DNA of 64,000 nt, from contig JAQWGQ010000005.1 of assembly GCA_029238125.1 (NCBI GenBank), forward strand, positions 1 to 64,000. The letters run 5' to 3'. The notes beneath the pieces are model-generated. The model made no database searches. It was not told the DNA's origin and worked only from the letters and a program-made list of their open reading frames with translations. The position numbers were made by a program, and so were the translations under genes. How positions within the stretch are numbered: the first letter of the stretch is position 1; each line of letters starts with the position of its first letter. Shown piece by piece: positions 18,928-28,510 of the stretch. This DNA comes from Flavobacteriaceae bacterium. GTDB taxonomy: Bacteria; Bacteroidota; Bacteroidia; Flavobacteriales; Flavobacteriaceae.

Positions 18928-21615
18928 TTAGAAACTGAAATTCAGACTAGAGAATATATATCGACCATCAGACCCCATTTGAACAGAATCTGCAAGTCCA
19001 CCTTGGTCAGTCCACCCATCAAATTGAGATGTTGGATAATCATTCAATAAATTATTCGAACCAATCAACCATTTCAAGTTTTCGTTCAATTTATACCCAA
19101 CACTTATATCCACAATTTGAGCGGCCTCATAGGTGTCTGTAGCTACTTCATATAAAGCTTGGGCCTCTGCTTCTGTTGTAGCAGGACTATCTATCCATTG
19201 AAAGTCTTGTAAAATGACTTCACTAAAATGTGTAACTGACAAATTAGCAAAGAACTTTTTACTGTTTAAATTAAGGTTTAATCCAAATTTTTGATTAGGA
19301 GAAGCAGCCTCTAGGTAGGCCTGAGAAAAAGGTCCGAAAAAAGTAAACTCATTGAGGTCTCCGTGATTTATATTTTTAATTTCTAAAGTATTTATGTTCC
19401 CAACTAAAGTCGTGTTTATCTTAATGTCATCGCCTAAGTTAAAATTATACCCCAAGACAATGTCAACCCCACTGGTTTGTGTATCAACACCGTTGGCAAA
19501 AAACTGAGCAGCGTCAACATTTAATGGGCCTAAAATGTTTTGATCATTAAAATTGTCGGTAAGTATAATTCGGTCATCAACAGAAATTGAGTATGCGTCA
19601 ATGGTTGCTGTAAAAGCATTTTTTTTGTAAGTAATACCCACACTAGCATTATTTGCTTTTTCTTCATTGAGTTGTCCAATTCCAAATGCTCTTGTAACAG
19701 TGCTATTATTGGCCGAAAGTAAAGAGGGTACCGATGCCCCAGCAACGATATTGTTGAATACCAAATTATAATAAATCTGTGCCAAAGAGGGTGCTCTAAA
19801 CCCTGTAGAAACAGATCCTCTCAGGTTGAGGTGGTCACTAAGCTTATAACGCAGTGCTAACTTTCCATTGAGCGTTTGGCCAAAGTCACTGTAGTTTTCG
19901 AAGCGAAATGCTGTTGCAACTAAAAAGTTTTCACTCAGATTGATTTCTCCATCTGCATAAACACTAAAGTTATTACGATATCGATTCACTTCATTGTCTG
20001 GGCTGTATCCTGGAAATCCCTGCGAACCTCCATCTAAAATGTCTCCGTTTGCATCAACAGCAACATTTTGAATCGCAGGATTATTGATCAAGTTTCCTTC
20101 TGTATCATAAAGTCCATAAGAAGCTTCCTCTCCAGCAAAAATTCCAAAGTTCTCTTTTCGATACTCAACCCCAAACGCCAAATTTAATCCTGAAGCAACG
20201 TCATCAAAAACTTTGTTCAAATCCAAATTGGTAACATGCTGGGAAAGATAATGACCACCTGCATCAAAGTCTGTAGGGGAGGCGTCTTGTAGAGATGCGT
20301 TGTTTGAGTCTTTTGTGTAGTAATGAAAATTGTTTTTTCCATAACTGTGACTAAAATCTAATTTCCATCCGCTTTCATATTCATGAAAGATTCCGGCAGA
20401 AATTGAATTATCATCGATGACTGAAGTAATTCTGGGTGTAAAGCCATTGGGATACAAACTAGGAACTGATCTGTTGTCACCATCTGCGAAGCTGCTTCTT
20501 GAAAACGCATAGGCGTTAGTGTCTCTATTGCTTCTTCCACCAAAGGCATACAGCTCAGTACGGTCATTGATGGGCAAGGAAGCATTGATCATAAAATTAA
20601 AACTGTCCACGCCAGCACTTCCGTATCCTTTTCTCCAAGAAAATCCAGGTCTAAGTGTGTTGTTTTTTGAAACTAGTTCTGTTGTAAAATTGACAAAACC
20701 ACCTTTGTCGTTAAGGGATACACCATAGTTTGTTTGGATTTTTAGCGTTTCGCCATCCATGCTTTTGTCATTGCCGTCAAGTCTGTTTTTGCCCTCAACA
20801 TTGTAAAGGGTTTCACCTGATTTAGCTTCCCAGCCCTCACCAATGGCAGTGCTATATGCGCCATAAGTAACGCCAAAAGAGAACTCATCTGTGTTGTCAT
20901 TCAAAATAATGTTGATGATACCAGCAATTGCATCAGAGCCATATTGTGCGGATGCTCCATCTCGTAGGACTTCAATTTTTTTAATGGCTGTAGTCGGTAT
21001 GGCATTTAAGTCCGTTCCTGAGTTTCCTCGACCACGTGTGCCAAACACATTCACCAGAGAAGATTGATGTCTTCTTTTACCATTGATTAGTACCAGTGTT
21101 TGATCTGGTCCAAGCCCCCTAAGCGAAGCAGGTATGATATGGTCTGCACCATCCGATCCAGATTGCTTTGTGGCATTAAATGAAGGTGCAGCATATTGTA
21201 GTATATCAGTAGCCTCCACCTTACCAGTAGTTGAAGCTATTCCTGAAACGTTAATGACATCAACGGGAACGGGACTGTCGGCCGATGTTCTTCCACCAGT
21301 CCTCGAGCCAGTGATGACAATTTCATCTAGTTGTTCGCCTTCCACAAGCGTAACATTAATCTCTGACTGGGAATCTACCAAAACTTCTTTCGAAGCATAT
21401 CCGACATAGCTGAAAATGAGTGTAGAGTTCTTAGACACCTCAAGAATGTAGTTGCCATTAAAATCGGTTAACGTGCCATTTGACGCGTCTTTTTCTATAA
21501 TATTTACACCAATAATGGGTTGTCCGTATTCATCTTTTACATGTCCATTAATTTGAACTTGAGCGTGAGATGAAAATATTGAAACAAAGAAAAGTATTGT
21601 GATTATTCGTAACAT
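18928..21615 (-). CDS. TonB-dependent receptor (CarboxypepD_reg-like + plug + barrel)
   Basis: VQINGHVKDEYGQPIIGVNIIEKDASNGTLTDFNGNYILEV; TonB box region VTLVEGEQLDEIVITGSR; plug VLRDGASAQYGSDAIAGIINIIL. Confidence 0.93.
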   Translation of the reverse strand: MLRIITILFFVSIFSSHAQVQINGHVKDEYGQPIIGVNIIEKDASNGTLTDFNGNYILEVSKNSTLIFSYVGYASKEVLVDSQSEINVTLVEGEQLDEIVITGSRTGGRTSADSPVPVDVINVSGIASTTGKVEATDILQYAAPSFNATKQSGSDGADHIIPASLRGLGPDQTLVLINGKRRHQSSLVNVFGTRGRGNSGTDLNAIPTTAIKKIEVLRDGASAQYGSDAIAGIINIILNDNTDEFSFGVTYGAYSTAIGEGWEAKSGETLYNVEGKNRLDGNDKSMDGETLKIQTNYGVSLNDKGGFVNFTTELVSKNNTLRPGFSWRKGYGSAGVDSFNFMINASLPINDRTELYAFGGRSNRDTNAYAFSRSSFADGDNRSVPSLYPNGFTPRITSVIDDNSISAGIFHEYESGWKLDFSHSYGKNNFHYYTKDSNNASLQDASPTDFDAGGHYLSQHVTNLDLNKVFDDVASGLNLAFGVEYRKENFGIFAGEEASYGLYDTEGNLINNPAIQNVAVDANGDILDGGSQGFPGYSPDNEVNRYRNNFSVYADGEINLSENFLVATAFRFENYSDFGQTLNGKLALRYKLSDHLNLRGSVSTGFRAPSLAQIYYNLVFNNIVAGASVPSLLSANNSTVTRAFGIGQLNEEKANNASVGITYKKNAFTATIDAYSISVDDRIILTDNFNDQNILGPLNVDAAQFFANGVDTQTSGVDIVLGYNFNLGDDIKINTTLVGNINTLEIKNINHGDLNEFTFFGPFSQAYLEAASPNQKFGLNLNLNSKKFFANLSVTHFSEVILQDFQWIDSPATTEAEAQALYEVATDTYEAAQIVDISVGYKLNENLKWLIGSNNLLNDYPTSQFDGWTDQGGLADSVQMGSDGRYIFSSLNFSF

Positions 21616-21641
21616 AAGTTTTTATTTAAAATTAGGTTTAT

Positions 21642-21649
21642 CAAATATA
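21642..21649 (-). promoter_or_regulatory. Candidate -7 element TATATTTG for the TonB-dependent receptor
   Basis: caaatata on + strand, 26 nt between element and start at 21615. Confidence 0.45.
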
Positions 21650-21704
21650 GAGTTATTTATAAAACAAATAGTATTGCCGATTGTATATTTACCGAAATAT
21701 TTTT

Positions 21705-22799
21705 ATGAAAGCAGGAATCGTTGGTCTTCCCAATGTGGGCAAATCCACTTTATTTAATTGTCTATCAAATGCCAAAGCGCAAAGTGCCAATTTTCCCTTT
21801 TGCACCATTGAGCCAAATATTGGAGTCGTCAATGTGCCAGACCCTCGACTTGAGCGTCTTGAATCGTTGGTAAATCCCGAACGTGTGATGCCAGCAACGG
21901 TGGAGATTGTCGATATCGCTGGTCTTGTCCGAGGGGCAAGCAAAGGAGAGGGATTGGGCAACCAATTTCTGAGTAATATTCGTGAAACAGATGCCATACT
22001 GCATGTGTTACGATGCTTTGATAATGACAATATTGTGCATGTTGATGGCTCTGTTGATCCCATTCGCGATAAGGAAACCATTGACCTTGAGCTCCAACTC
22101 AAAGATTTAGAAACGGTAGAAAAACGATTAGAGAAAGTGAGTCGTGCTGCACGAACCGGAAACAAAGAAGCGATTAAAGAACAAGAAGTCCTTGATCAAG
22201 TGCAAAAAGGTCTAGCGACAGCAACCTCGGTTCGTGCTCTTGCAATCGCTGAAGATGATCGTCAGGCTTATGTAGTGTCTTTACAACTCTTGACCGACAA
22301 ACCTGTTCTTTATGTCTGTAATGTTGATGAATCTTCTGCCGTAAAGGGCAACGCCTATGTCGATGAAGTCCGCAAGACGGTAGCTCCTGAAGGGGCTGAG
22401 GTGTTGGTCCTTGCCGTCTCTACCGAAGCCGATATCAATGAACTAGAGACTTATGAAGAGCGTCAATTGTTCTTGGACGACCTTGGACTCACAGAGCCAG
22501 GTGCAGCAAAACTTATTCGGTCTGCTTACGCCATTCTTGATTTGCATACATATTTTACAGCTGGCGAAAAAGAAGTGCGCGCATGGACAATGTCCCAAGG
22601 GTTTACAGCTCCCCAAGCAGCGGGAGTGATCCATACCGATTTTGAAAAAGGGTTTATCCGTGCGGAAGTCATATCATATAATGACTACGATCAACTAGAA
22701 ACCGAAGCCAAAGTCAAAGAGGCAGGCAAAATGCGCGTGGAAGGGAAAGACTATGTCGTGCAAGACGGCGATGTGATGCACTTCCGGTTTAATGTGTGA
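21705..22799 (+). CDS. ychF: Redox-regulated ATPase/GTPase YchF
   Basis: MKAGIVGLPNVGKSTLFN; ANFPFCTIEPNIGVV; ends [11 protein letters not shown]. Confidence 0.96.
   Translation: MKAGIVGLPNVGKSTLFNCLSNAKAQSANFPFCTIEPNIGVVNVPDPRLERLESLVNPERVMPATVEIVDIAGLVRGASKGEGLGNQFLSNIRETDAILHVLRCFDNDNIVHVDGSVDPIRDKETIDLELQLKDLETVEKRLEKVSRAARTGNKEAIKEQEVLDQVQKGLATATSVRALAIAEDDRQAYVVSLQLLTDKPVLYVCNVDESSAVKGNAYVDEVRKTVAPEGAEVLVLAVSTEADINELETYEERQLFLDDLGLTEPGAAKLIRSAYAILDLHTYFTAGEKEVRAWTMSQGFTAPQAAGVIHTDFEKGFIRAEVISYNDYDQLETEAKVKEAGKMRVEGKDYVVQDGDVMHFRFNV
22690..22795 (+). repeat. Direct repeat copy A (within ychF 3' end)
   Basis: 106 bp atcaactagaaaccgaagcc...cggtttaatgt, one mismatch to 25254-25359. Confidence 0.95.
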
Positions 22800-22823
22800 T
22801 CGTCGTTATACTTTTTTATATAT

Positions 22824-23690
22824 CTAGAATGTGTAGCTCAGACCTACTGATAAATCTACGCGACTAATATTTTCAGAACTATCACTGTCCAACTCGAAGG
22901 TTTGTGTTCTCCCATTGCTTTCAACATTGATTTCGTTTAGGACGCCAGAAATAGATGAAATTCGGGCTACCAAAGATAACTTTTTAGCGATTGTGTGATT
23001 ATAGCCAACGTCAAACGAAAAACCTGCTGTATTCCCTTCTATCTTTATAGGGTCAACAAGATATCCTACGTTTGTATAGCTCATTGAGCCAAAAGAAAAA
23101 TTTAACAAAAAAGCATTGTTGCTTGAATTGACAAATCGGGTAGAAAACATTGGGCCAATAAACGATATTGAAATGTCATCACTCATTATACCAGTTCTCT
23201 CATTTCCAAAATCGTCAATTATATAAATGTTGTTGAGCCTGCCTGATGTCCCAAATTGGTGGTATTTCAATCCAGCTCCGATACTTTCGGACCAATAATA
23301 TGTGACGTCAAAACCAAAATGAGCCCCTTTTCTTAAATCTTCGGCGTAATCTTTAAAATCATCTGGCACATCGTCTGAAACCTCAGCTGTGTGTGTGCTA
23401 TAACCTCCGTAGAAGGTGGCTATTAACTGTTGGATTTTGTCAGGCCAAACCACCTTGTCTTCGGGAACCTCACTTGTTTCAAAAAATCCTTGTTGATGGG
23501 TTTTGACAGTTGTCAATTGTAACATGGTGTTTCTGATTTCTTCGTCGTGTTTAAAAGTAAAATAAATCATTTCGGGCTTGACCTTGGTGATTTTAGCATT
23601 AATTGTATCACCTTCCTGCGTCACAATCAAATCCTGCGTTATTGCGATGTTAACGCAGAGTGTTAGTAAAAAGAGGATTGTATTTTTCAT
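22824..23690 (-). CDS. Hypothetical outer-membrane beta-barrel-like protein
   Basis: Signal peptide MKNTILFLLTLCVNIAITQ, alternating aromatic strands, C-term VGLSYTF. Confidence 0.65.
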   Translation of the reverse strand: MKNTILFLLTLCVNIAITQDLIVTQEGDTINAKITKVKPEMIYFTFKHDEEIRNTMLQLTTVKTHQQGFFETSEVPEDKVVWPDKIQQLIATFYGGYSTHTAEVSDDVPDDFKDYAEDLRKGAHFGFDVTYYWSESIGAGLKYHQFGTSGRLNNIYIIDDFGNERTGIMSDDISISFIGPMFSTRFVNSSNNAFLLNFSFGSMSYTNVGYLVDPIKIEGNTAGFSFDVGYNHTIAKKLSLVARISSISGVLNEINVESNGRTQTFELDSDSSENISRVDLSVGLSYTF

Positions 23691-24415
23691 TTGTTTTTTG
23701 TTTTAATTGAATCAAATTCTGCTTCGCCGGTTTGTCGGTCTACCAGCTCAAGGGAAGGGCGACCTAAAAACAATCCTGTTTTTATGCCACATCTTAAATA
23801 ACATATCTTTCCGTGCTTGAGATTAATCGGAACCTCAACCTTTGATTCTGTCTTTGCCCAAAGTGTATTTAATCCATCTTTTTTGATATGAATAGTTTTC
23901 TTGAAATTGTTTTTGACTCTGCAGATCACAGAGTCACTAAGATTAAGGTTGTAACTGACGGTAGCTCCTGAAAAATTTTTTTCTCGATAGACTTTAACAA
24001 TGGCATAGTCAACGTCCAACAATTCTTCGTCTCTGACTTTATCAGGCACATACGATTCAATGTCATTAATCTTTAAAATTGCAGCAGTTATTCTGTGACA
24101 TGAACTTCCTAAAAATTCAGGTTTTTTGTGTTTGATGATTTTGATAGCGTTTCCACCAACTTTTCTTGCCTCTGTTTTTACTTTGTCAATAGCAACGTCA
24201 TAACCGCAGTTGACACTCAATCCCGTGTCTTGAACTTTGACTTCACCAATTATCTCTGCTTTTTCAGGGATCTCCTGATCTAATCGTAGAAGAACGACAT
24301 CTTTTTTGAAGTCTATGGGTTGATATCTTTTTGTGATGCTAGTCGTAATTTTTAAACTACATGAGTTGAATAAAATAAATAGAAGAATAAGCGGAATTGA
24401 TATTTTTGTTTTCAT
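23687..24415 (-). CDS. Hypothetical lipoprotein
   Basis: MKTKISIPLILLFILFNSCS lipobox; ATGA overlap with 22824-23690. Confidence 0.65.
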   Translation of the reverse strand: MKTKISIPLILLFILFNSCSLKITTSITKRYQPIDFKKDVVLLRLDQEIPEKAEIIGEVKVQDTGLSVNCGYDVAIDKVKTEARKVGGNAIKIIKHKKPEFLGSSCHRITAAILKINDIESYVPDKVRDEELLDVDYAIVKVYREKNFSGATVSYNLNLSDSVICRVKNNFKKTIHIKKDGLNTLWAKTESKVEVPINLKHGKICYLRCGIKTGLFLGRPSLELVDRQTGEAEFDSIKTKNK

Positions 24416-24655
24416 GTGTTATTTGGGTTTGATGTTTTGGGACTTTTTATTTTTCTAGTTGCCTTTTTTACGCTAAAAGAATCTTCTCCTAGGAAAAAGA
24501 AAGTTGAAAAATAGATGTAATAGGATGTAGGTTGTTCAATGTTTTAAATTTGATTTAGGGGTAATTTTCTATTGTAAATATAAAAAAAATTAAAACAAAA
24601 TATTTCTACTGTTAGAATAAGTGAAAATCTTTTTTTAAGTGAATTTTATAAAGTT

Positions 24656-25096
24656 GTGGATACTTTGGATTTTGGAGGTAGTCAATCCTTAGCATATTAC
24701 AGAAAAGAAGATTTATTTCAAGAAAGCGTTGTTGCATCTTGTGATTACTGCACTTCATTTTATCTAGATGGCTCAATTTTAATTTTTGAAAATGAGAGTA
24801 TTCCAGAAAAATTAATAGTTTGGCGACTCAATGGGGAATTCAACTCCTACTTACACTTTTTCGTTATAGACGAAGATGTTAACTTCCACAAGCTAGGTGA
24901 AATTAACTTAGGCTATATATGTGATAAATGCGACGTTTTTCGTGTTCCAGATGAAATAATGGAAGTTTCAAAGGACAGTTTAGGGTTTGAAATTTTGTTT
25001 AGAGGGACAACATTTTTCTTAATACAAGATTCAATCCAAACAAAAAAGGGTGGAAGAATCGAAGGAAAAAATATGCAAATTAGATTCTATTGGTAA
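24656..25096 (+). CDS. Hypothetical protein (146 aa, GTG start)
   Basis: Intact ORF in AT-rich interval; no family recognised. Confidence 0.45.
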   Translation: MDTLDFGGSQSLAYYRKEDLFQESVVASCDYCTSFYLDGSILIFENESIPEKLIVWRLNGEFNSYLHFFVIDEDVNFHKLGEINLGYICDKCDVFRVPDEIMEVSKDSLGFEILFRGTTFFLIQDSIQTKKGGRIEGKNMQIRFYW

Positions 25097-25253
25097 TCTC
25101 AATAAAATATTATTGAATGTCGATCACTTTTTTATATGAGGTACGTTCTATGAAAAACGGAGGTACTTTTTGGGAACAGCCACCAAGACCCAGAGTAAGC
25201 CCTGTGAGTACGCTAAAACCCCACGGAATAGAAAGCATAGACCCGCCAGATCA

Positions 25254-25359
25254 ATCAACTAGAGACCGAAGCCAAAGTCAAAGAGGCAGGCAAAATGCGC
25301 GTGGAAGGGAAAGACTATGTCGTGCAAGACGGCGATGTGATGCACTTCCGGTTTAATGT
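25254..25359 (+). repeat. Direct repeat copy B: duplicated 3' end of ychF
   Basis: 105/106 identical to 22690-22795; continues to the codons GTT TAA (V stop) while copy A uses GTG TGA. Confidence 0.95.
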
Positions 25360-26080
25360 TTAATCCTTTTTTTTTTGCAAATAAAGGTCTGTCTAGTTGC
25401 ACAGAAAAACCTGCGCTAACAACATAGCTATTAAGTCCCCCGTTTGGCTGCCAAAAAACATTACTAATATGTCTAAACCCTGGTCTTATTTCGAAAAAAA
25501 TATTTGGATCTATTGAAAAGCTTAATCCAATGAAAATGCTGTTGGAAAAGATAAATCCTCTTTTTTGTCTTTGAGGGACATCTGAAACATAATGTGGCCC
25601 CGAAGTTAAAATAAGAAACACCTGAATTGTTTCATCCAATAAGGTATAATAAAATTTGTTTCCCATATTCAGTCCAAATTCAAAAGATTTATGTTTTTTA
25701 GTTGAATGGGCAAAATCTTTAAATTCAGCAATGTTAAGTTGTGGTTGAGTGAGTAATTCTATTCCCCAACTCTCTTTTTCAACGAGAGTAATATAGTACT
25801 GAAATTGGTAAAATTTATTGATGTAAACATAGTCTACATGAAGATCAATTTTGTCTGGATTAATTCCCAGTTGAGTGATTGTTGAAGCAATCTGATTTTT
25901 TCTTTTAGTGCTGTCGTTTCTAAAAAAATGATCAAATTCTTGTCCACCATATCCAAACACAAAACCAACTTTTGGTGTAGAATCATGGAATATTTCATTG
26001 ATTTGAGCGAATGTTTCTGTAAAAAGAAATTGTAGAAATAAAGTTTTGTAAAATAAAACATGACGTAGGCTATTGTTCAT
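25259..26080 (-). CDS. Acyloxyacyl hydrolase / PagL-like lipid A deacylase family
   Basis: [32 protein letters not shown] matches the HxSN..PNxGxN region of PagL-like proteins; C-terminal ~30 aa are antisense to the ychF repeat. Confidence 0.7.
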   Translation of the reverse strand: MNNSLRHVLFYKTLFLQFLFTETFAQINEIFHDSTPKVGFVFGYGGQEFDHFFRNDSTKRKNQIASTITQLGINPDKIDLHVDYVYINKFYQFQYYITLVEKESWGIELLTQPQLNIAEFKDFAHSTKKHKSFEFGLNMGNKFYYTLLDETIQVFLILTSGPHYVSDVPQRQKRGFIFSNSIFIGLSFSIDPNIFFEIRPGFRHISNVFWQPNGGLNSYVVSAGFSVQLDRPLFAKKKGLNIKPEVHHIAVLHDIVFPFHAHFACLFDFGFGL

Positions 26081-26104
26081 GCAATTGACGATTTGAGATT
26101 ACGA

Positions 26105-26112
26105 CAAATGTA
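26105..26112 (-). promoter_or_regulatory. Candidate -7 element TACATTTG for the PagL-like gene
   Basis: caaatgta on + strand, 24 nt upstream of the start at 26080. Confidence 0.45.
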
Positions 26113-26129
26113 TTAAACAATCATATAGG

Positions 26130-26864
26130 TTATATTTTGATGTAGACCTCTTCAAATGGAATCCGAAAGCGTTTGCCATACACGCCCTTTGGATCACGAA
26201 TCCCACAGCCAATTACCATATTGATTTCGGCTTTTCGGCCAATTCCCAAGGCACGCTTTACGCGTAAACTATCATGCCCCTCCATCGGACAAGTGTCATA
26301 GCCAATCGCTGCCATTGCAATCATAAAATTTTGCGCCGCTAGACCAGCACTCTTTTGAGCGACGACACGCAAATCACTTCTACGATTTTGGCGGTACATC
26401 GGTCGGAATAAGCCAACAATCTGAGCGAATAAAAATACTAGCCATCCTTTAACACCAAAAAATGTACTGTAAAGCGTAGGAATTAGTTTTCCGTAATAAT
26501 TGAGCGCCATTTTTTTTCGAGCAGGACTAAACGAATTGGTGGTTTGAAACGCATCTGACAAATAGGTGTAATTGGCTTTGGCACGACTTCGCCAAAGGTC
26601 ACGTCGGGCAACAACAACAACCAGTTGGTTGGCGGTTTTGGCAGCCCCTTGATTGAAACACGCCTTTGCAATCTCTTTACACTTTTCTTTGTCTGTAACA
26701 TGGTAAAACTCCCACAATTGCAAGTTGCTGCTCGTTGGAGCGAGCGTAGCTTGTTGAATACAATCCTTGACCTTGTCATCATCAAGAGCTTCATCGGTAT
26801 ATGCGCGCACAGACCGTCGATAGGCAATCGCTTCCCGAACGGTTTTCTCTTTTATCCCAGCCAT
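26130..26864 (-). CDS. Nitroreductase family protein
   Basis: AIAYRRSVRAYTDEALDDDKVKDCIQQATLAPTSSNLQLWEFYHV; likely start MAGIKEKTVREAI at 26864. Confidence 0.88.
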   Translation of the reverse strand: MAGIKEKTVREAIAYRRSVRAYTDEALDDDKVKDCIQQATLAPTSSNLQLWEFYHVTDKEKCKEIAKACFNQGAAKTANQLVVVVARRDLWRSRAKANYTYLSDAFQTTNSFSPARKKMALNYYGKLIPTLYSTFFGVKGWLVFLFAQIVGLFRPMYRQNRRSDLRVVAQKSAGLAAQNFMIAMAAIGYDTCPMEGHDSLRVKRALGIGRKAEINMVIGCGIRDPKGVYGKRFRIPFEEVYIKI

Positions 26865-28246
26865 TTGAGCAATGGTTTTAGGAATTTTATTTTCTTTTTG
26901 TATGGTGCATAACGCATGGAGGGGTCTGGCCAACTGCTACGTTGGATAAAGGGTTTGTCATGCGAAAAAGCAAAAAAGCTATGCTTTCCATGATAAGCTC
27001 CCATGCCACTTTGACCAATGCCACCAAACGGAAGATTGCGATTGGTAAACTGCAATAGCGTATCATTGATAATTCCCCCGCCATAGGAATAGGTGCGCAT
27101 CAAGTTTTTTGCCCAGCGTTTTCGTTGGGAAAACACATAAAAAGACAGCGGTTTTTCATATTGCTGGATGATGGCCTTTAAATCTTCATCCGTCCGATAA
27201 GTGAGAATCGGTAAGATTGGCCCAAAAATCTCTTCTTCCATCAAGGGGTTAGTCGTATCATTTACATCTACTAGCGTTGGCTGTATGTATCGTTTTTTGG
27301 TAATGGTTTTTCCACCGTATCGGATGCGTTGGCGATGAAGCAAGTTTTTTAACCGTTCAAAATGATTGGCATTGATAATGTGCCCATAATCATCTGACTT
27401 GGATTCATCCGCACCATAACTCTCTTGTATCGATACAATCATTGCGGCAATCAATGACTCTTTTACAGATTCATGCACCAATATGTAGTCAGGTGCAATA
27501 CAGGTTTGTCCACAATTGAGAAACTTGCCAAATACGATACGTCGGGCAGCAACCCGTATTCGAGCAGTATAATCAACAACACAAGGGTTTTTTCCACCGA
27601 GCTCGAGCATCGTTGGGGTGAGGTGCTTTGCTGCTGCTTGCGCAACAATTTTGGCGACGCGAACACCTCCAGTGTACATAATATAATCCCATCGCTCTTC
27701 TAGCAGTGATTTTCCAATCTCGGGGCCGCCTTGTACAACGGTCACCCAATCTGGCGGAAATACCAACTTGATGATTTTTTTTATACAATCTGTAGTGTGC
27801 GGTGCAAGTTCTGAGGGTTTCACAACAACCGTGTTGCCCGCAGCTATAGCCCCGATCAAGGGCGTAAAAACAAGTTGAAACGGATAGTTCCAAGGACTGA
27901 TGTGCAACATCACACCATGGGGTTCAGGGACAATAAAGTCTTTTGAAGGCCAATTTAAAAGAGAATTGGTTACGCGCTTGGGCTTAGCCAACTGTTTGAG
28001 GTGTTGCTTGAAGTAATCAATTTCTGTCAGCACAAGCCCAACTTCAGACAGAAAGGTTTCACTCGAAGATTTTCCCAAATCCTTTTTAAGAGCTTCATTG
28101 ATGGCTTTTTCCTCAACCAGGATGACCTGCTTTAAGGTCTGTAATACTTGCTGCCTCGATTGTAGCGATCGCGTACCACCATTGTCAAAAAATTGACGTT
28201 GTGCCAATACCAAAGGATTTTGATTTGGGAAATCATCTTTTTTCAT
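26852..28246 (-). CDS. Aldehyde dehydrogenase family protein
   Basis: ISPWNYPFQLVFTPLIGAIAAGNTVVVKPSE; TMLELGGKNPCVVD; FLNCGQTCIAPDYILV. Confidence 0.93.
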   Translation of the reverse strand: MKKDDFPNQNPLVLAQRQFFDNGGTRSLQSRQQVLQTLKQVILVEEKAINEALKKDLGKSSSETFLSEVGLVLTEIDYFKQHLKQLAKPKRVTNSLLNWPSKDFIVPEPHGVMLHISPWNYPFQLVFTPLIGAIAAGNTVVVKPSELAPHTTDCIKKIIKLVFPPDWVTVVQGGPEIGKSLLEERWDYIMYTGGVRVAKIVAQAAAKHLTPTMLELGGKNPCVVDYTARIRVAARRIVFGKFLNCGQTCIAPDYILVHESVKESLIAAMIVSIQESYGADESKSDDYGHIINANHFERLKNLLHRQRIRYGGKTITKKRYIQPTLVDVNDTTNPLMEEEIFGPILPILTYRTDEDLKAIIQQYEKPLSFYVFSQRKRWAKNLMRTYSYGGGIINDTLLQFTNRNLPFGGIGQSGMGAYHGKHSFFAFSHDKPFIQRSSWPDPSMRYAPYKKKIKFLKPLLKWLG

Positions 28247-28510
28247 AATACTACAATGTTACAAAAATTCACGTGGATTCAATTTTTTGTAAAAAATAAA
28301 AGGGTTTTATTGGTGAAAACTTGAATTTCCCCCATCTTTGAACTTTAAAAAATAAAAAATTGTTGGACGTCATTCAAAATAATCAATTAACTTATTGATA
28401 ATCAATATCTTAAAAATATTTATTGAATTTGGGTATCTATACGTGATTTTTACATTCTTATTACCTAGTTCATCTTTAGATAGTTTTGATTTTAATTTGC
28501 ATATTGTATA

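Noticed and set aside
25117-25356. 79-aa ORF on + strand with Arg-rich C-terminus
   Set aside because: Its second half is an out-of-frame reading of the duplicated ychF fragment; low-complexity Arg-rich translation indicates no genuine gene.
22690-25359. Transposon with 106-bp terminal target-site duplication
   Set aside because: Known transposons make target duplications of a few bp, and no transposase or terminal inverted repeats are visible; described instead as a duplication of unknown mechanism.
28250-28510. Possible attenuator/leader upstream of ilvD
   Set aside because: No clear leader peptide rich in branched-chain codons and no convincing terminator/antiterminator hairpin; only a TAGTTTTG (28481-28488) without a -33 partner.
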